DNA from: Protula sp. h YS-2021 | Taxonomy: Eukaryota > Annelida > Polychaeta > Sabellida > Serpulidae | DNA: 64,000 nucleotides | Assembly (NCBI GenBank): GCA_949752745.1 | Contig: OX457031.1 | Location: forward strand, 41,265,502-41,329,501 | Direction: 5' to 3' | Part shown: positions 27,502 to 40,210 of the stretch, in pieces | How the letters are laid out: every line of letters begins with the position of its first letter | Position numbering within the stretch: the first letter of the stretch is position 1 | Translations under genes and position numbers: made by a program | Notes under the pieces: generated by a model | Database searches by the model: none | Told to the model about the DNA's origin: nothing | What the model saw: the letters and a program-made list of their open reading frames with translations, nothing else

Positions 27502-30459
27502 TTTGCATTTGACAACTGAGCAAAATTTCGCACATGTCTTTAAAGTTTTTAAATAATGGTACACTTTGTAAAATTGAAGACAATTTCAAACTCTCTACGT
27601 TAACTCCAGTTAAATTTATTTACCATTTTCAGAATGAACTGTTCTGAAAGTAAGCATGCATTCTGCAAATTTTTCTTTTCAAATCTTTGCGACCTAAATT
27701 CTATAATTGCAATAAAATACAAGTTTTAACCTAAAATTAATGAAGCTCTTATTTTTCCTATTATTTGGTGGTTTCTTAGCGTATGGTTTCAAAAAAAATT
27801 AAATATGGGGATTGAAAGCGTCATACATTTGATTTAATAAAACAGGTAAGGCACCGATTTAACACAGAAAACCATTTCATTATTTTGCCAGCACCTTATA
27901 ATAATTATATTTTCTTATGCTGTCGTGTGCTTTACAAATTTCATAGTCATTCTGATGATTAACATCATTGTGAATTCATACAATTTATCAAATTAAAAAG
28001 TTAATAACAAAATGCATTAAAACAGTATAAGCAATAGGTAATTATCACGGAAATATCAAACCAATCAAAGAAAACATATTCTGCTGCGTAATCGAGCCAT
28101 TTTGTTACTTGAAATATTACTGAAGCGCGGTGAGGTTTGTTTCTAAGGCCGAAAACCCAGTATATGACATGAGAACAAGGTGTTAAAACTCTATGCACGG
28201 TGTATAAATTCCTATCTATTGAATTAATCATTTCATTTGCAAAGGAAATCTCAAAAGAAAATTGTAAGAAACGGTGTTTTAATAGTGATATTGCTAATTC
28301 CTTGGAAAGTTGTGGAAATATAGGGCCGAAGAAGATAATAACAAAGGAGATAATGACCTGCAGGACTTCAATTGTTTTGTTTTTTAGTTTTATTATTTAA
28401 TAACTCACGCTTTTTTCAACTTCTTCATAATGAATGGAAGGCATTCATGGTTTAGCCTGATATTTAATTGCTACACTTACTTTACTTTGCTGTCTTAAAC
28501 AACAATATAAATTCACATCTTTGCATCTTAAATTTACACCTTAAATTTCTTGTACTTAATCATTATTTGGTTTCAACAAATTTATTTGGCATAAATAACA
28601 TCAGAAGCTTTTTTGTTTTTGATGCAAGATCAGATCAAAATCAATTTCAGTAAAACCCTCGCGACAATTTAACATGAACAAAATTTTGAAATTTTTGGTG
28701 ATGCATTTTTGCAGAGAACTTGCAAAACATCGGTTTCGGCTTTACATTTTTAAAGTTTTAATGACATGAATTAAAAATTGAGTCTTTCACTTACTCTTGA
28801 TAATAAATACACATTTTCTCACCTTGTTTCCGACGAGATCGCCGGATCCATGCAATTGCCATGTCCGTCTTTTTTATTACTTCGAACTATATTTTTATAT
28901 CTATTATATATGTCTCAGTCTTTTTTATACCTGAAAGTATAAAGTTGAAAAAGAAGAGGCATTTATTGGTCGCAATTTCATAACTGCCTGCGCTATTCTA
29001 ATTAGAATGCTTATATTTCACAAACTGCGTAATCTTAATGATTAGATATTGTAAATCAATGTTATATTTCCATTGTTAAATTTCACACTTCTTTTTGACG
29101 GAAAATCAATCATTACATTCACTTACTAATGGATTACTGAGAAACAATTAATGTTTAATCCGAGTGACTTGGATAAATATGCAAGCTAAGCGATATTGAA
29201 GTTATACGAGTTATACGAGTGCTAAGCTATTTAATTAACACATGTTTTGATTCATCCTGTATCCATTAAAGCTTGGCCTATCTTTTATCGCTTTGCTATT
29301 GTTTTAATTGTTACAAAAAGTGCATCAGTTTATAAATTTTTAAGGAAAAGTGCGGACTAAATTATTGCGCTTTTTATGACAGCCTAGAAGCAAGTACTTG
29401 TTTTTTTTCACTGCCAGGTGCCTATTGTTTTACTGACAGGTGCTTTTTTTTATTGACTGAGTAAGCAGCTTGAGAAGGATTTTGTATTTCACTGACCTCA
29501 TAAAATAAATCACTTGCTGTTCAAAAGGCAAAACTACACAATGCACAATAAATCGCAAAATATAAGACTGTCTGGAAGACGAAATTCCTAAAAATTCCTA
29601 AAAATATCACTGACTCTAGGTCATGATTCCATCATTGACGCAAGACACATGTGCATCGCTGATGGAATCGTGGCGCAAATTGATTTTGCAAAAAATATTT
29701 ACCGGTGCCAAACTTCATAAACGAGGCAGTAAATGCTTTAGCTTTAGTTTAATTAAGAGTTGTCTAAAATCACCATTAACGCAAAATGACTTGTGTGTAT
29801 TTTGAATTTTTATTTATACCACAGAGGTATGCTCGAGAATACAAGTATGAGCTTGAATGACACAAATTCTCATACACATCCTTACAAACACATCTAGGTG
29901 TATATATATATCATATTCGAGAAGTCGAGCAGTATTATACTATATTTATGCTAATATTTCTGTTTAGCGACATTGAGTAATGCCTACTCTCGATTTTTTT
30001 GCAATTACACTATCTTAATTTCTTTGCATTGTGTGTTTTTTATATCAATGTCACAGGAGCGTAATTTGAACATTCCACACAATGCACTAATCTGTCGTAT
30101 TTAAGTGCAACTGATTACGGCAGACATATGGATATTCGAAGAATATGAAGACTAGGCAATTATTCCTGTAGGAGTTGATCTTGGAATAACAACGGAATCG
30201 ATGCATTATACATAAGCGTTTATTCAAAAGTTTGCCGACGAAATTGATGGTTTATTCGTGACACATACAGTGTGCCGTAATACATTTAAATCAATTGTTG
30301 CCAATTTAATTATAGATCCCATCGTACATAATACGTATCGATCGCCTTCCACATTTATGATTAAAGTTGCGTTAAATCTCAGTGATTGATGTACATGTTT
30401 GTGCTTCTTCGCTTCTTTGTTGGCCAACATAATAGAGCATTAACCAGAGAATGGTAAGA

Positions 30460-30460
<1 letters not shown>
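27500..30460. other. Long AT-rich stretch without a recognised gene
   Basis: Several short open frames (for example 28001-28231, 28200-28400, 29623-29805) occur without domains, compositional signal or convincing splice sites. It looks like intron or intergenic DNA. Confidence 0.4.

Positions 30461-30462
<2 letters not shown>

Positions 30463-30494
<32 letters not shown>
30463..30494. repeat. (TA)n microsatellite
   Basis: Short TA tract. About 14 bp further right there is GGGGACCAT, and 54 bp further AAGGAGACCAT, motifs also found beside the TA tract at 33 kb. Confidence 0.95.
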
Positions 30495-30496
<2 letters not shown>

Positions 30497-30677
30497 GAAG
30501 CCAGTCATGGGGGACCATGCCTTATACTATCACTTAAGGAGACCATTTGTATATTGTATAATCTATCTTTTTTTCTTAGAAAGAATACCTGTTTAACGTG
30601 CCGAATTGTCATTTTTCTTAAATTTCGTGCTAAACCATGTGTAACCATCTAGAACAGTTAAGGAAAAAATACTGGCT

Positions 30678-30902
<225 letters not shown>

Positions 30903-32927
30903 GACACGGAAAAGGCGTCAAGGTAGCAACTAAAACGTTATGTTATCAACCATCGAAAATCTAAATCCGTAAGCCTTCTAACCAACAGCTATATACATGC
31001 AGCAATTCAGATTATAACATTTTAACTATCTCCGTCTTAACACTGGCGCGCTACACGAAAAGTGAGTACTCATTCAGGAGAAAGCCTGCAGATCCACACG
31101 ATGCGCCACTCACATTATTTATCAGCCCATGAACTTTCCCGAATAACAAACAAGGACTGCCCCTTGCTGTAATTAGGGGATTTATTTACCAACAAAATCC
31201 TTATAATTTTAGAAAAGGGCAAAAGACTGGGTGGGAAGGAATATCGTAGCATCTTGTGAGTGATACTTCCTAGACGATGATACTGATAATTATTTTCTTG
31301 ATGTATATCTAACGTCTAAACAACGTCTACAGGTAGACGTTGAAGAGAACATGCTTAGCAAAAACACCAGACATTGATCAAATGTTAAAGTATTTATTGG
31401 ACTGAATAATTTATTATTACAAGAATTAATGTGACATCATGGTGCAACAATCTTACATCAATGGACGTTTCAATCAACCAATGCGTATAGAAAATGCCTA
31501 ATGAGTTGTATTCAGAAGTTAAGTGGAAACCCGAAAATGACAAAATGAAAAAGATAAAAGAAGAAGAGAAACGTATAACTTTGCATTTAGAAATGAAATT
31601 TTAACCTGTTTGGAAGATAAGGGCAAAGCTGACTAAAATAATAAACAAAGGATAAAAGGAAGATAGATAAGAGTCAGATATTCCTAACTATCAGGTGTTT
31701 ATTATGTTAATGCAACTAAAATATCAATTTTATATATAAAGTGAATTATTTTGCTTTCTGTTAAGTACATTGACCATTGAAATTGCCGAACATTAAAGCT
31801 GTACATTTTTCCAAGTTTCATTGTCACAGATTTAGTCGTTTTGGAGCAATCTCACCAGGCATATTCACAATACTATGTATTGCCAAGGACACTGCACAAC
31901 ATAGCAAAACCATATAACTGCTGCGAGGAGCGCATTCTGAAATGGCATAGATTTACTTTGTTGGTTTCTTTTCAGGGACACCATTGTGGCGGTTTTTGGC
32001 AGATAGGTTTAATTTATGTTTATATAACAAGAATTGACATAACGAGAAACTCTGGTTCTTTCAGTTAAATTCATTGAAAAAAACTTTGGAAATGGTGCGC
32101 ACTTCCGTATACTTGACTGTTATCCTTGCTATAAATACAACACAGCGGAAATCTTTTATTTGTTATTGGGATTGAAGGATCTTAGCGAACAAAGTTTCAG
32201 ATAATACGATTGAGAAATAGATAGATCACCAAAATATTCCTTGGAAAGAGTAGTTTCATGAAGTACATTGCTGTCAAAGCAACTGCTTCACCGATATGTC
32301 AAGACCTAGCCGTTTCTGAGAAGATGCTTGAAAACCAACAGATCACGGAAAAGAAATAAAACACAAAGAACACAGTGAAAAGGGGAAAATGGAATAAGAG
32401 ACTTCTTCACATCTCTGTCTTAATTAACTTTAGATATCATATGCTAATTCTTCGCTTTAAAAATGCCTTTTAGGCATCTACAATTAAATTCGAGATCTGT
32501 TTAAATAATTGAACCGAATGGGAAAACAAATGCTGGATTTCCTTCAAAAGGATTGACGCTTGGTGTTAGATAATTGAAAACAACAATAATTTCTTTCGGG
32601 AACAGTATAGCATACATAAATTTGCAAATTTTTCATTTGTTTGTTTTGTTAATTGTTAAATAAATCGCGATTACAATACATGTCGCTTAAAATAAGTATA
32701 TTAGTTGTTTAATACAAATAACAACACAAACGAAAAAACCCATGCTTTTTGCTCTAGTAGTTTATTGAGAGTCCAAGGAATATTTATGTATCCAAAAAAT
32801 TATCTAGATGCTCAAACGTTTTAGGTAATTCCTTTCCATGATTTGTATTGTTATTTAGACTTGTCCGTATCAAGGCTTATGTTTTTGTAGGGTTTATGCG
32901 GAAAATATTATTTGCTTTAATATTAAA

Positions 32928-32930
<3 letters not shown>
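30903..32930. other. Gene-poor DNA
   Basis: Nothing recognisable. The 75-codon frame at 31841-32068 lacks motif support. Confidence 0.4.
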
Positions 32931-32931
<1 letters not shown>

Positions 32932-33012
<81 letters not shown>

Positions 33013-33098
33013 AGTGTAATTCCAGTAATAAGTGTAATTCCGGGGACCATTTTTGCTAAAAACCACAGTATTAGGGAGACCAAAAATTTAAGGAGACC

Positions 33099-33124
<26 letters not shown>
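32932..33124. repeat. (TA)n tracts flanking a GGAGACC-rich segment
   Basis: A pure TA tract at 32932-33009 is followed by AAGTGTAATTCC twice, GGGGACCATTTTTGC, TTAGGGAGACC and TTAAGGAGACC. A second TA tract lies at 33098-33124. The segment resembles the one to the right of the TA tract at 30.5 kb. Confidence 0.8.
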
Positions 33125-33129
<5 letters not shown>

Positions 33130-36100
33130 AAACTTTTAAATATGATCGGATAACAAATATATTCCTATATATTTTGTTAATGTAATCCAGTTAAATTATT
33201 CAAACAATATGAAAAATAAATGGTATTTTTAGGAAGCCTACCTGAGCATTCAACAATCATTAAATAACAGACCTGAAGGGGTTCGAAGTCACGCACTCTG
33301 ATTCGAATTTGAGTAACATTAGGGTACCAGGTGAAATCACTCTCAGCCATGCAGGCACACTGTTCTTCGTCTGCGGATGCATTTGTAAACTTAATCTATA
33401 AACGATATTTCTGAATATTATAATCCAAACAACATTTTAGCTTAGAGCATATCATTGTTTGAACTTCAAACAAAAACCTGAATACAACCGGTGCCGTTGA
33501 GGTTTTGGTGGAAGAGACACAAGTGAATTATTAACACGATCATGAGAACGCATTATATTCAGTACATTTGACGAATATCAAGTAGTTATGTCTTAGATAC
33601 CTTTCTCATAAAAAATAAACTAAATTGGTTTCAAGATGTAGAAAGATATTTGAACTTTCTACTGATAAACAAAAACACTCAAATTTCAGTTTTGTATTTG
33701 CGATCGTAGATAAAAATGGAAAAGGGAGAGTATTTACAGTTTGTTTGATGTCTTATTGTTTTTCCTTTGTTTTGATTGAAACACGTGTTTTACCCGTACT
33801 CTCGGTCTCGGCCAAAACTGCCACTATTTGAGCGCAGTATGTATTCAGTTTTGGCCGTGTGAATCACCATGGTATCAGAACCAGTCACTATAAAATTAAT
33901 ATTCTGATAAGTAATAACAAACTGCGGTTTGAACAGGTAACAAAATACTAAAATTTGTCATTTTAACAAGGATAGTGATAAAGCAATAGGAGTAACCTTT
34001 GTCAAATTGTCAGTTTTGTATCAAACTCGTTAAATTAATCCGATTCAATGGAATTGTTTGCCTTTCGTAAACATAATTAGAAAGAGAGGTTGAGGTGAAA
34101 TATTTCCAGCAATCGTCAACAAAAACCTATATTGCAAGTTTCTAATCGGCAAGTTTTCAAGATTTGCCAGAAAGTTGTGCAATCAATTTGATCTCCCAAA
34201 AAATGATCCTGTTTTATTTTGATGGAACAAGTTATTCTGAAATAAATCCATTTTTGCTACCATCGCAAACTTTTTCACTTATTTTTTTTTCCAGCAGAGT
34301 AAAATTATTAATAACATATATAACCACATAATAGTTGCTTCTTGAGGTGCATTTGCTAGTTTAATTTAGTGGATAAATCCTAACTTTTCATTCACAGGTA
34401 ACCAGCTGGCACTGATTTAATCAGCATAGATTTATGTTCACAAACATAATGTACCGCAGCCGGAGTACTGAGCACAGCATTTGCTCTCGCTGCTATCACC
34501 AGCCAGGTGCCGCTGTTTGCCGTCGGTGTACATAGTAGCTCGTTGATAATGCATGCCCTTGACCTAGTTGACTCGCCTTCACCACAGTGATTGCTGCAGC
34601 TACTGTACTAACTCCAGGAACTCCACTCTGCTAGATCTGTGTACGCATCAAAATCGTATTGTGGTTGGTTAAAGGAGACTCATGCTTTGCATCAGAGGTA
34701 AAAGGCACGATTAAATGCAAAGACTGCTGTTTCGGAAAGTACCATTTTATTACAGGTTTCAGTTTGAATAAAAAGTTTTTTTAATTGTTTTGTTCGGAAT
34801 ATCAATTTTAATTCATTGTGTTTTATGCTATTTAAAATTCGAGTTACTGTTTGAATAATATTGTTTGGTATTGACAGAAATAATGATACCACAATGATGC
34901 AATATTAATAATTACTAGTTTTTAAAGAACAAGAATAAAACAACTTACTAGAAGGCCCGGAAGATTCTGTAAATCAGATAGAACTATTGAGCAATGAAAC
35001 GCTGTCTAGCTATGTTGTGAAGTACTGAGCAGAAAGCAAGGTAATGTTTATATTTAATTTTAAAGTAATTTATAAACTAACGAATTAAAATGACTAAACC
35101 TGGATATATAACAACAATGTCCTATCATTTTGTACTTGTTTGTCTGCATAAGTACCTGTGAATGAAATAATAAGAGGTTACATGTATCAGCACATCCGAT
35201 AAGTAGCATTTCCTTCGCGGTGAACGAAGCCTAGCTATTGCCTCAGAAATATTTTCTAAATCCGTCTCAAAGCAAACGGAGTCATCTTGTTTAGTGACTT
35301 TATTGTTTTTATCTAATGAGAATCGATTATGACTTTGGAATGAAAGTACAGCCTTCAACCAGGGACACTTCCCAGTTCTCGAGAAGATGGAAATGCCAAT
35401 AAGAGGCGTGATGCTTGGGGACGATCTCGATCCACGGTTCAGAGGGCAATCAAGAGCTAGCCACGTTTTCTGCCACAAGGTAACATCTTTGAAGGGCTGC
35501 TATCTCGGAATGTTACACGACGGTACAGGAAATCACTTGACGTAGAACAAAGCAAGTGCAAGATTGGGTCATCTAAAGGCAGCTTGTAGAATAGACTCAA
35601 TATTGAGCTGATCACTTGTGCGGAGTCAGGAGAATTGAGGCAGTCTTACTAAGAACCCTATTCCGCTTGGTTTTTCATATGGTGCGCATATACGACTTCC
35701 GTACACCCAACAAATCTTCTGTGGCCAGCTAGCAGGGAAAATTCTGCAATGAAGCACTTCGAAGAAGCTGCATCGAAAAGTCAATACGAAATAGAGCTGT
35801 TAAAAATCAGCGACAGACGAAGCCCACAAAGGTCTTTCATTTCTACTATTTCGTGTAATATCATAAATGAGTTCTCCACTATTGGCTGAATTAGACTGAA
35901 TGGGAACTGTGGCCTCTAGGTTAGTTAAGGTGCAAACTACAACTTGGAAAATATTTGATCATGGCAGCTTCTATCAAATCACAGACAGCCCCCGAAAATT
36001 TCACTGACTGTGTTAAGTCATCTTTTTACTTTATCGTAACATTGTAAAATCAATAGATGCTGAATCGGATTTCATTGTTGTTGTCCTGAGCTCTTATACT

Positions 36101-36420
36101 TGTTGCTAAGAGAACATAAATTTCTTCCGTAGATCAAATTCAGACATTAATATATAATTACTTTTCATGTTTGATTATTATGACATTGATAATGATTATT
36201 TGTTTTCTTAACCTTTCAATTTTCAATCGCACTGGTATTATAAATTGAGTTATTGCGCTGATGCAGTAGTATGTGATATAATGATGTTTGTTTATATTTA
36301 TAAGTTTCATTAAATAATTAGGTTTTATTCTTAGTCCGAGTCTTGCTTGTTTTACCGCAAATCTTGGCCACACAGAACTAAGTTTCTAGTAACGTAAGAC
36401 TTTGTTCTAAATCATGCGAT
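33125..36420. other. Gene-poor DNA with two more GC-rich islets
   Basis: The stretches near 34440-34640 and 35100-35830 are less AT-rich than their surroundings and may be decayed mobile or exonic DNA. The longest frame is minus 35478-35125 (117 codons), rich in Ser, Lys and Arg and of no recognised family. I could not support a gene. Confidence 0.35.
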
Positions 36421-36424
36421 TTTA

Positions 36425-36558
36425 TTATGCTTGGCCGTTGCCCTTTAAAGGTCCTGATTGAGACTGTATTATCTGTATTATTGTAGTTGTTTGTGGTGTA
36501 GTGGTGGTTGTCATATGAAAAGTTGTACTAGATATTACTTCTGTTGTAGTTGTTCCTT
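36425..36558 (-). CDS. Possible small Thr-rich (mucin-like) terminal exon
   Basis: On the minus strand an acceptor-like GCTTTACAG precedes an open stretch in phase 1 that begins GTTTTEVISSTTFHMTTTTT, continues with PQTTTII, and ends at a TAA at 36427-36425. The Thr runs and the phase-1 start fit the local mucin-like exons, and it lies downstream of the TSP1 exons on the same strand. No donor or partner exon was proven, so it may be chance low-complexity sequence. Confidence 0.3.
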
Positions 36559-38740
36559 CTGTAAAGCAACAAATTATTTACGTTTTTTATTAAAAAAATG
36601 TTTTGCTTTTCAAGTAAATCAGTCAATATAATATTACGAATCATTTTATAAAACACGTGGTTGATGTTGATTGACAAGGCATAACAGTAAACTGTAGTTA
36701 TTTCAAAGCAGTCAATGGACATTATAATCTACGATTCACCGTTTTGTTGGGGTATATTATTCTCGTCAGATTACTATGAACGATTACGGGTGCATAAGTG
36801 GGACAATAGCTACAACTAGATACATTTAGTGTTAGCCATTGAGGCCATTGAGTGGTGTCTGGGGACGAAGGTGCTTCTATTCTACTTTATATCCCCAAAA
36901 GATTTAATATTAACAATAAACAGGTGTTTAATTTATGTCTTTGCGATAGTCATAATTCTCATCAGGCATGCGCACTACGAATATTACCTTCGGTACACAA
37001 AAGATACAGCGGTACACATAGAAATAGGCTGGCAGCATAACAGCATAAACGAAACTTATAAAGAAGAACACAGCAGAATTCCAATTAAAATACCACTTTA
37101 ATGAAACTCTTTTACCATAACATAAGCCTACTGTCAAAAGTCATACGGTAAAAACTCTTAAGAATAAATTTTCATTATTGAAACTGCCCTAAAGGGGTTA
37201 AGGGGTTTTCCTTATGAGTACCCTCTACCAGTCAAGCAAAGAAGAGCTTATGTCTTGTAGCTTCAAGTTTTAAAATTCGCAATTATGTAAATAAGCGCGC
37301 ATTTTTGTAACTAGTGCATTTCGATATGAAAGATGAATCTGTGTTTTTATGACATAACAATAACATTGTAAAGTAAAAATACGTGATTGGTTATTTTTAA
37401 GACGGAAAGATTACCTCATGAAGTTTGACTTTTGGCTTAAGAAAATTGAATAGATCTTTGTGTTGGCAGAATGATAATTCCTTGTTCACTTTTTCTTAAA
37501 GCGTTTTGTCGGCGGATTTATTGTAAATGGTTATTTTAGATTACGACTTTATAACCAGATCAATAATTGTAAATAAAATGTATTTAGGGGGTTTTCTACG
37601 ACAAAGCTTTGCACAACTACTACGCCCTAAGAAAAATGAAAAAAAAGATATATTATAATGCGTGTCTATTTCTTCCGAACACACTTTATCAAAACTATTC
37701 ATAAATTAAAACACTACGTACGCAAATTTGGGGCCTTCCTGCATCATAACACATTACACAAGTGACAGATATGTAAAGGAATATTTCAAACAAAACTTCT
37801 ACTCTACCAGTGCACATTTATGCATCACATCTCACAAAAGAACAAAATGTTAACTCTCAAAGAGTGAAATCCAAATGAAAGTCCAGTAGATATTGCATTT
37901 ATCCGAGTTCCATTCTAAAACTATGCATTTTGCATGAAAGATAAGACAAATAGTAAATTTTAGGCATTGCAGCGATGCATGTCATATTACTGCATTGGAG
38001 AGGTAGGACAGTCGATGGAATCGGTAGTTTTGTTGTCGTATGTCTAAAATTATACTGGGTTTTGCTTTTCTCTGTTCTTGCAAGATTTCAATGGCACTGT
38101 AAAGGAACCACGTAAAACTGGATACAAATCTAAAAATATAGATTTATTAGTGCATATTTTGAATGTAGTGCATCACAATACTGTTGGTATATTTTTCAGT
38201 ACTGTTAATGTTAGAGTTCTGACTCGATTAGACATAATTGCAACCCGTTCAAAAATCTGTTAAAACATATGCTGCAAATATACCGTTACTGTAACGTTTT
38301 TAACACTGATAGATGCATGTTTTGAATGAATCAAGTCGAAAAATAAAACGGAGAGTAGATTTAAGTTAAAATAATTACACACTTGTGGTAAATGAGTAAT
38401 AGATACATATTAGATCTGAGTTCTATTAAAAATCATTATGTTGGCAAACAATAATACTTTGGGATTACAACAAGTTTTGCCGGGATGTATATTTCATGTA
38501 GCCAATCACTAATTATTACTGGTATTTTGCAGTTATTATCTGAATCGGTCACATCCGGTATACTGCAACTGCAACACAGTAACTTCTAAACTACTGCGCC
38601 TTATTTTATAGCCATATCCACCAGTTCAAAATCTCGGCTAGTATTGATTTGGGGCGCGATCGGAAAATTCAAAATGGCTGCCGGCGTCCATCTTGGATTT
38701 TTTGTGAAAAATTATGTAAACACGTTAAGTGAAAAACTGC
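36559..38740. other. Gene-poor DNA
   Basis: AT-rich with short frames on both strands at 36829-37137 that lack domains. Near 38660-38700 AAAATGGCTGCC and the complement of CAAGATGGAC face each other 4 bp apart, resembling paired YY1-type motifs of repeat-element leaders. Confidence 0.35.
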
Positions 38741-39370
38741 TTGGCCGGTCATCACAACCACGTCAAATGAGGGGAGATCATTTTGTTTCTTCTGGGAGGG
38801 CGAAGGAAGCAGGGCCCCATAGACAGAGGCTGGCTGCACTATATTGCGAGGACTCGCTTGGAGGGCTGTTTCAATGATTGAATTTTCATTAAATGGGAGT
38901 CCATTTTATTGTCTTCTGTGGGCAAACTATTCGTTTGTTGTCATTTGTTTGTTTACGCAAAATTTAATGCGCGTCATATTTGATGAACATGTGCGGCACT
39001 ACCAAATCTGAACTTTTTTAACAAATCTGCTCGTTATGTCAGATCTGAGTTTGGTTGGCCGGTCATCACAACCACGTCAAATGAGGGGAGATCATTTTGT
39101 TTCTTCTGGGAGGGCGAAGGAAGCAGGGCCCCATAGACAGAGGCTGGCTGCACTATATTGCGAGGACTCGCTTGGAGGGCTGTTTCAATGATTGAATTTT
39201 CATTAAATGGGAGTCCATTTTATTGTCTTCTGTGGGCAAACTATTCGTTTGTTGTCATTTGTTTGTTTACGCAAAATTTAATGCGCGTCATATTTGATGA
39301 ACATGTGCGGCACTACCAAATCTGAACTTTTTTAACAAATCTGCTCGTTATGTCAGATCTGAGTTTGGTT
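38741..39370. repeat. Perfect 314-bp tandem duplication
   Basis: Copy one is 38741-39054 and copy two 39055-39368. I found no mismatch between them by eye. The junction shows only a 2-bp (TT) overlap. The unit is partly GC-rich (GGGAGGGCGAAGGAAGCAGG) and has no recognised gene. The 77-codon frame at 38644-38877 runs into the first copy and is not supported as coding. Confidence 0.95.
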
Positions 39371-40210
39371 CCAAAATGTGGATGCTTGTCCACATCTGAC
39401 TTTTATTCCGGTTCCCCATTTTACGTAAAATATTTAAGTAGCTTTCTGACATATCGTGCTGAATATCGTTCGCTCTGATTTTTGTTCTAAGGGTACTACT
39501 GTATTCATGTACATAAGTACTAGGCAAAATCTATCCTAAAATGCTGTAGTCGAAGAAAACACCGAAGTGCATACAATTGCCAACATTGTTTTAATTGTTC
39601 TTATCTCCTGTTATTTTTTATTTAACTCATTTTGAACTTACCGGAAGTTCGTCTTCACTCTGTATAGCGCTAAACATTGCACTAGCGACTAGTCTTAATC
39701 GAGTACCTTCCATCCGTATGCCAAATTTCGTTTAACTAAATAATAGACCGAGAAACCATAAGCCAAAACTAAAAAAAAAAAAATAAAAAAAAAAACGTGT
39801 AAAAAGTGAAACTTCAGGACACCGCAATAATTAGTGATAACTAAGTGGTTAAAATTCAACTGTCTATACGTTTTAATTGTGTTGTTTACTTCAGGATTCT
39901 GTCAAGACAACAAAAACGAAAACCTGCAGACATGGACTATATATAAAGTATTTCTATTTAAACAATGAAAACATTCATGCTTCCATACACATTTTTTATT
40001 TACTAAACAATGTAATATGTGAGTAAAATTTATAAGATAAGTTACACAATATAGAGTTTACAATAAAAGTTGCTTTTCGTCTTTTTTCGAAAAAGCAAAT
40101 TCTTTATTCTTTTTTGTTAAATATCAAAGCGATACAGTCTGTTTGGTCCTCTTTGCATGTGTGCTCATTATGCAATTGATGTTGTTAATATAATATTTTA
40201 TATTTTACAG
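39371..40210. other. Gene-poor DNA, includes a short A-rich tract near 39769-39795
   Basis: No exon or element recognised. It would be the 5' flank or an intron of the following kinase relic. Confidence 0.35.

Noticed and set aside
27316..27589. Arg-Glu and Ser-Leu frames
   Set aside because: Pure read-through of the (GA)n microsatellite on both strands.
33275..33330. tRNA or tRNA-derived SINE suggested by GGTTCGAAGTC
   Set aside because: A B-box-like word alone; no A box at the right distance and no cloverleaf could be drawn.
35125..35478. 117-codon minus-strand frame as a gene
   Set aside because: No recognisable domain, no signal peptide and no clear splice context; length is within what chance gives in a GC-richer islet.
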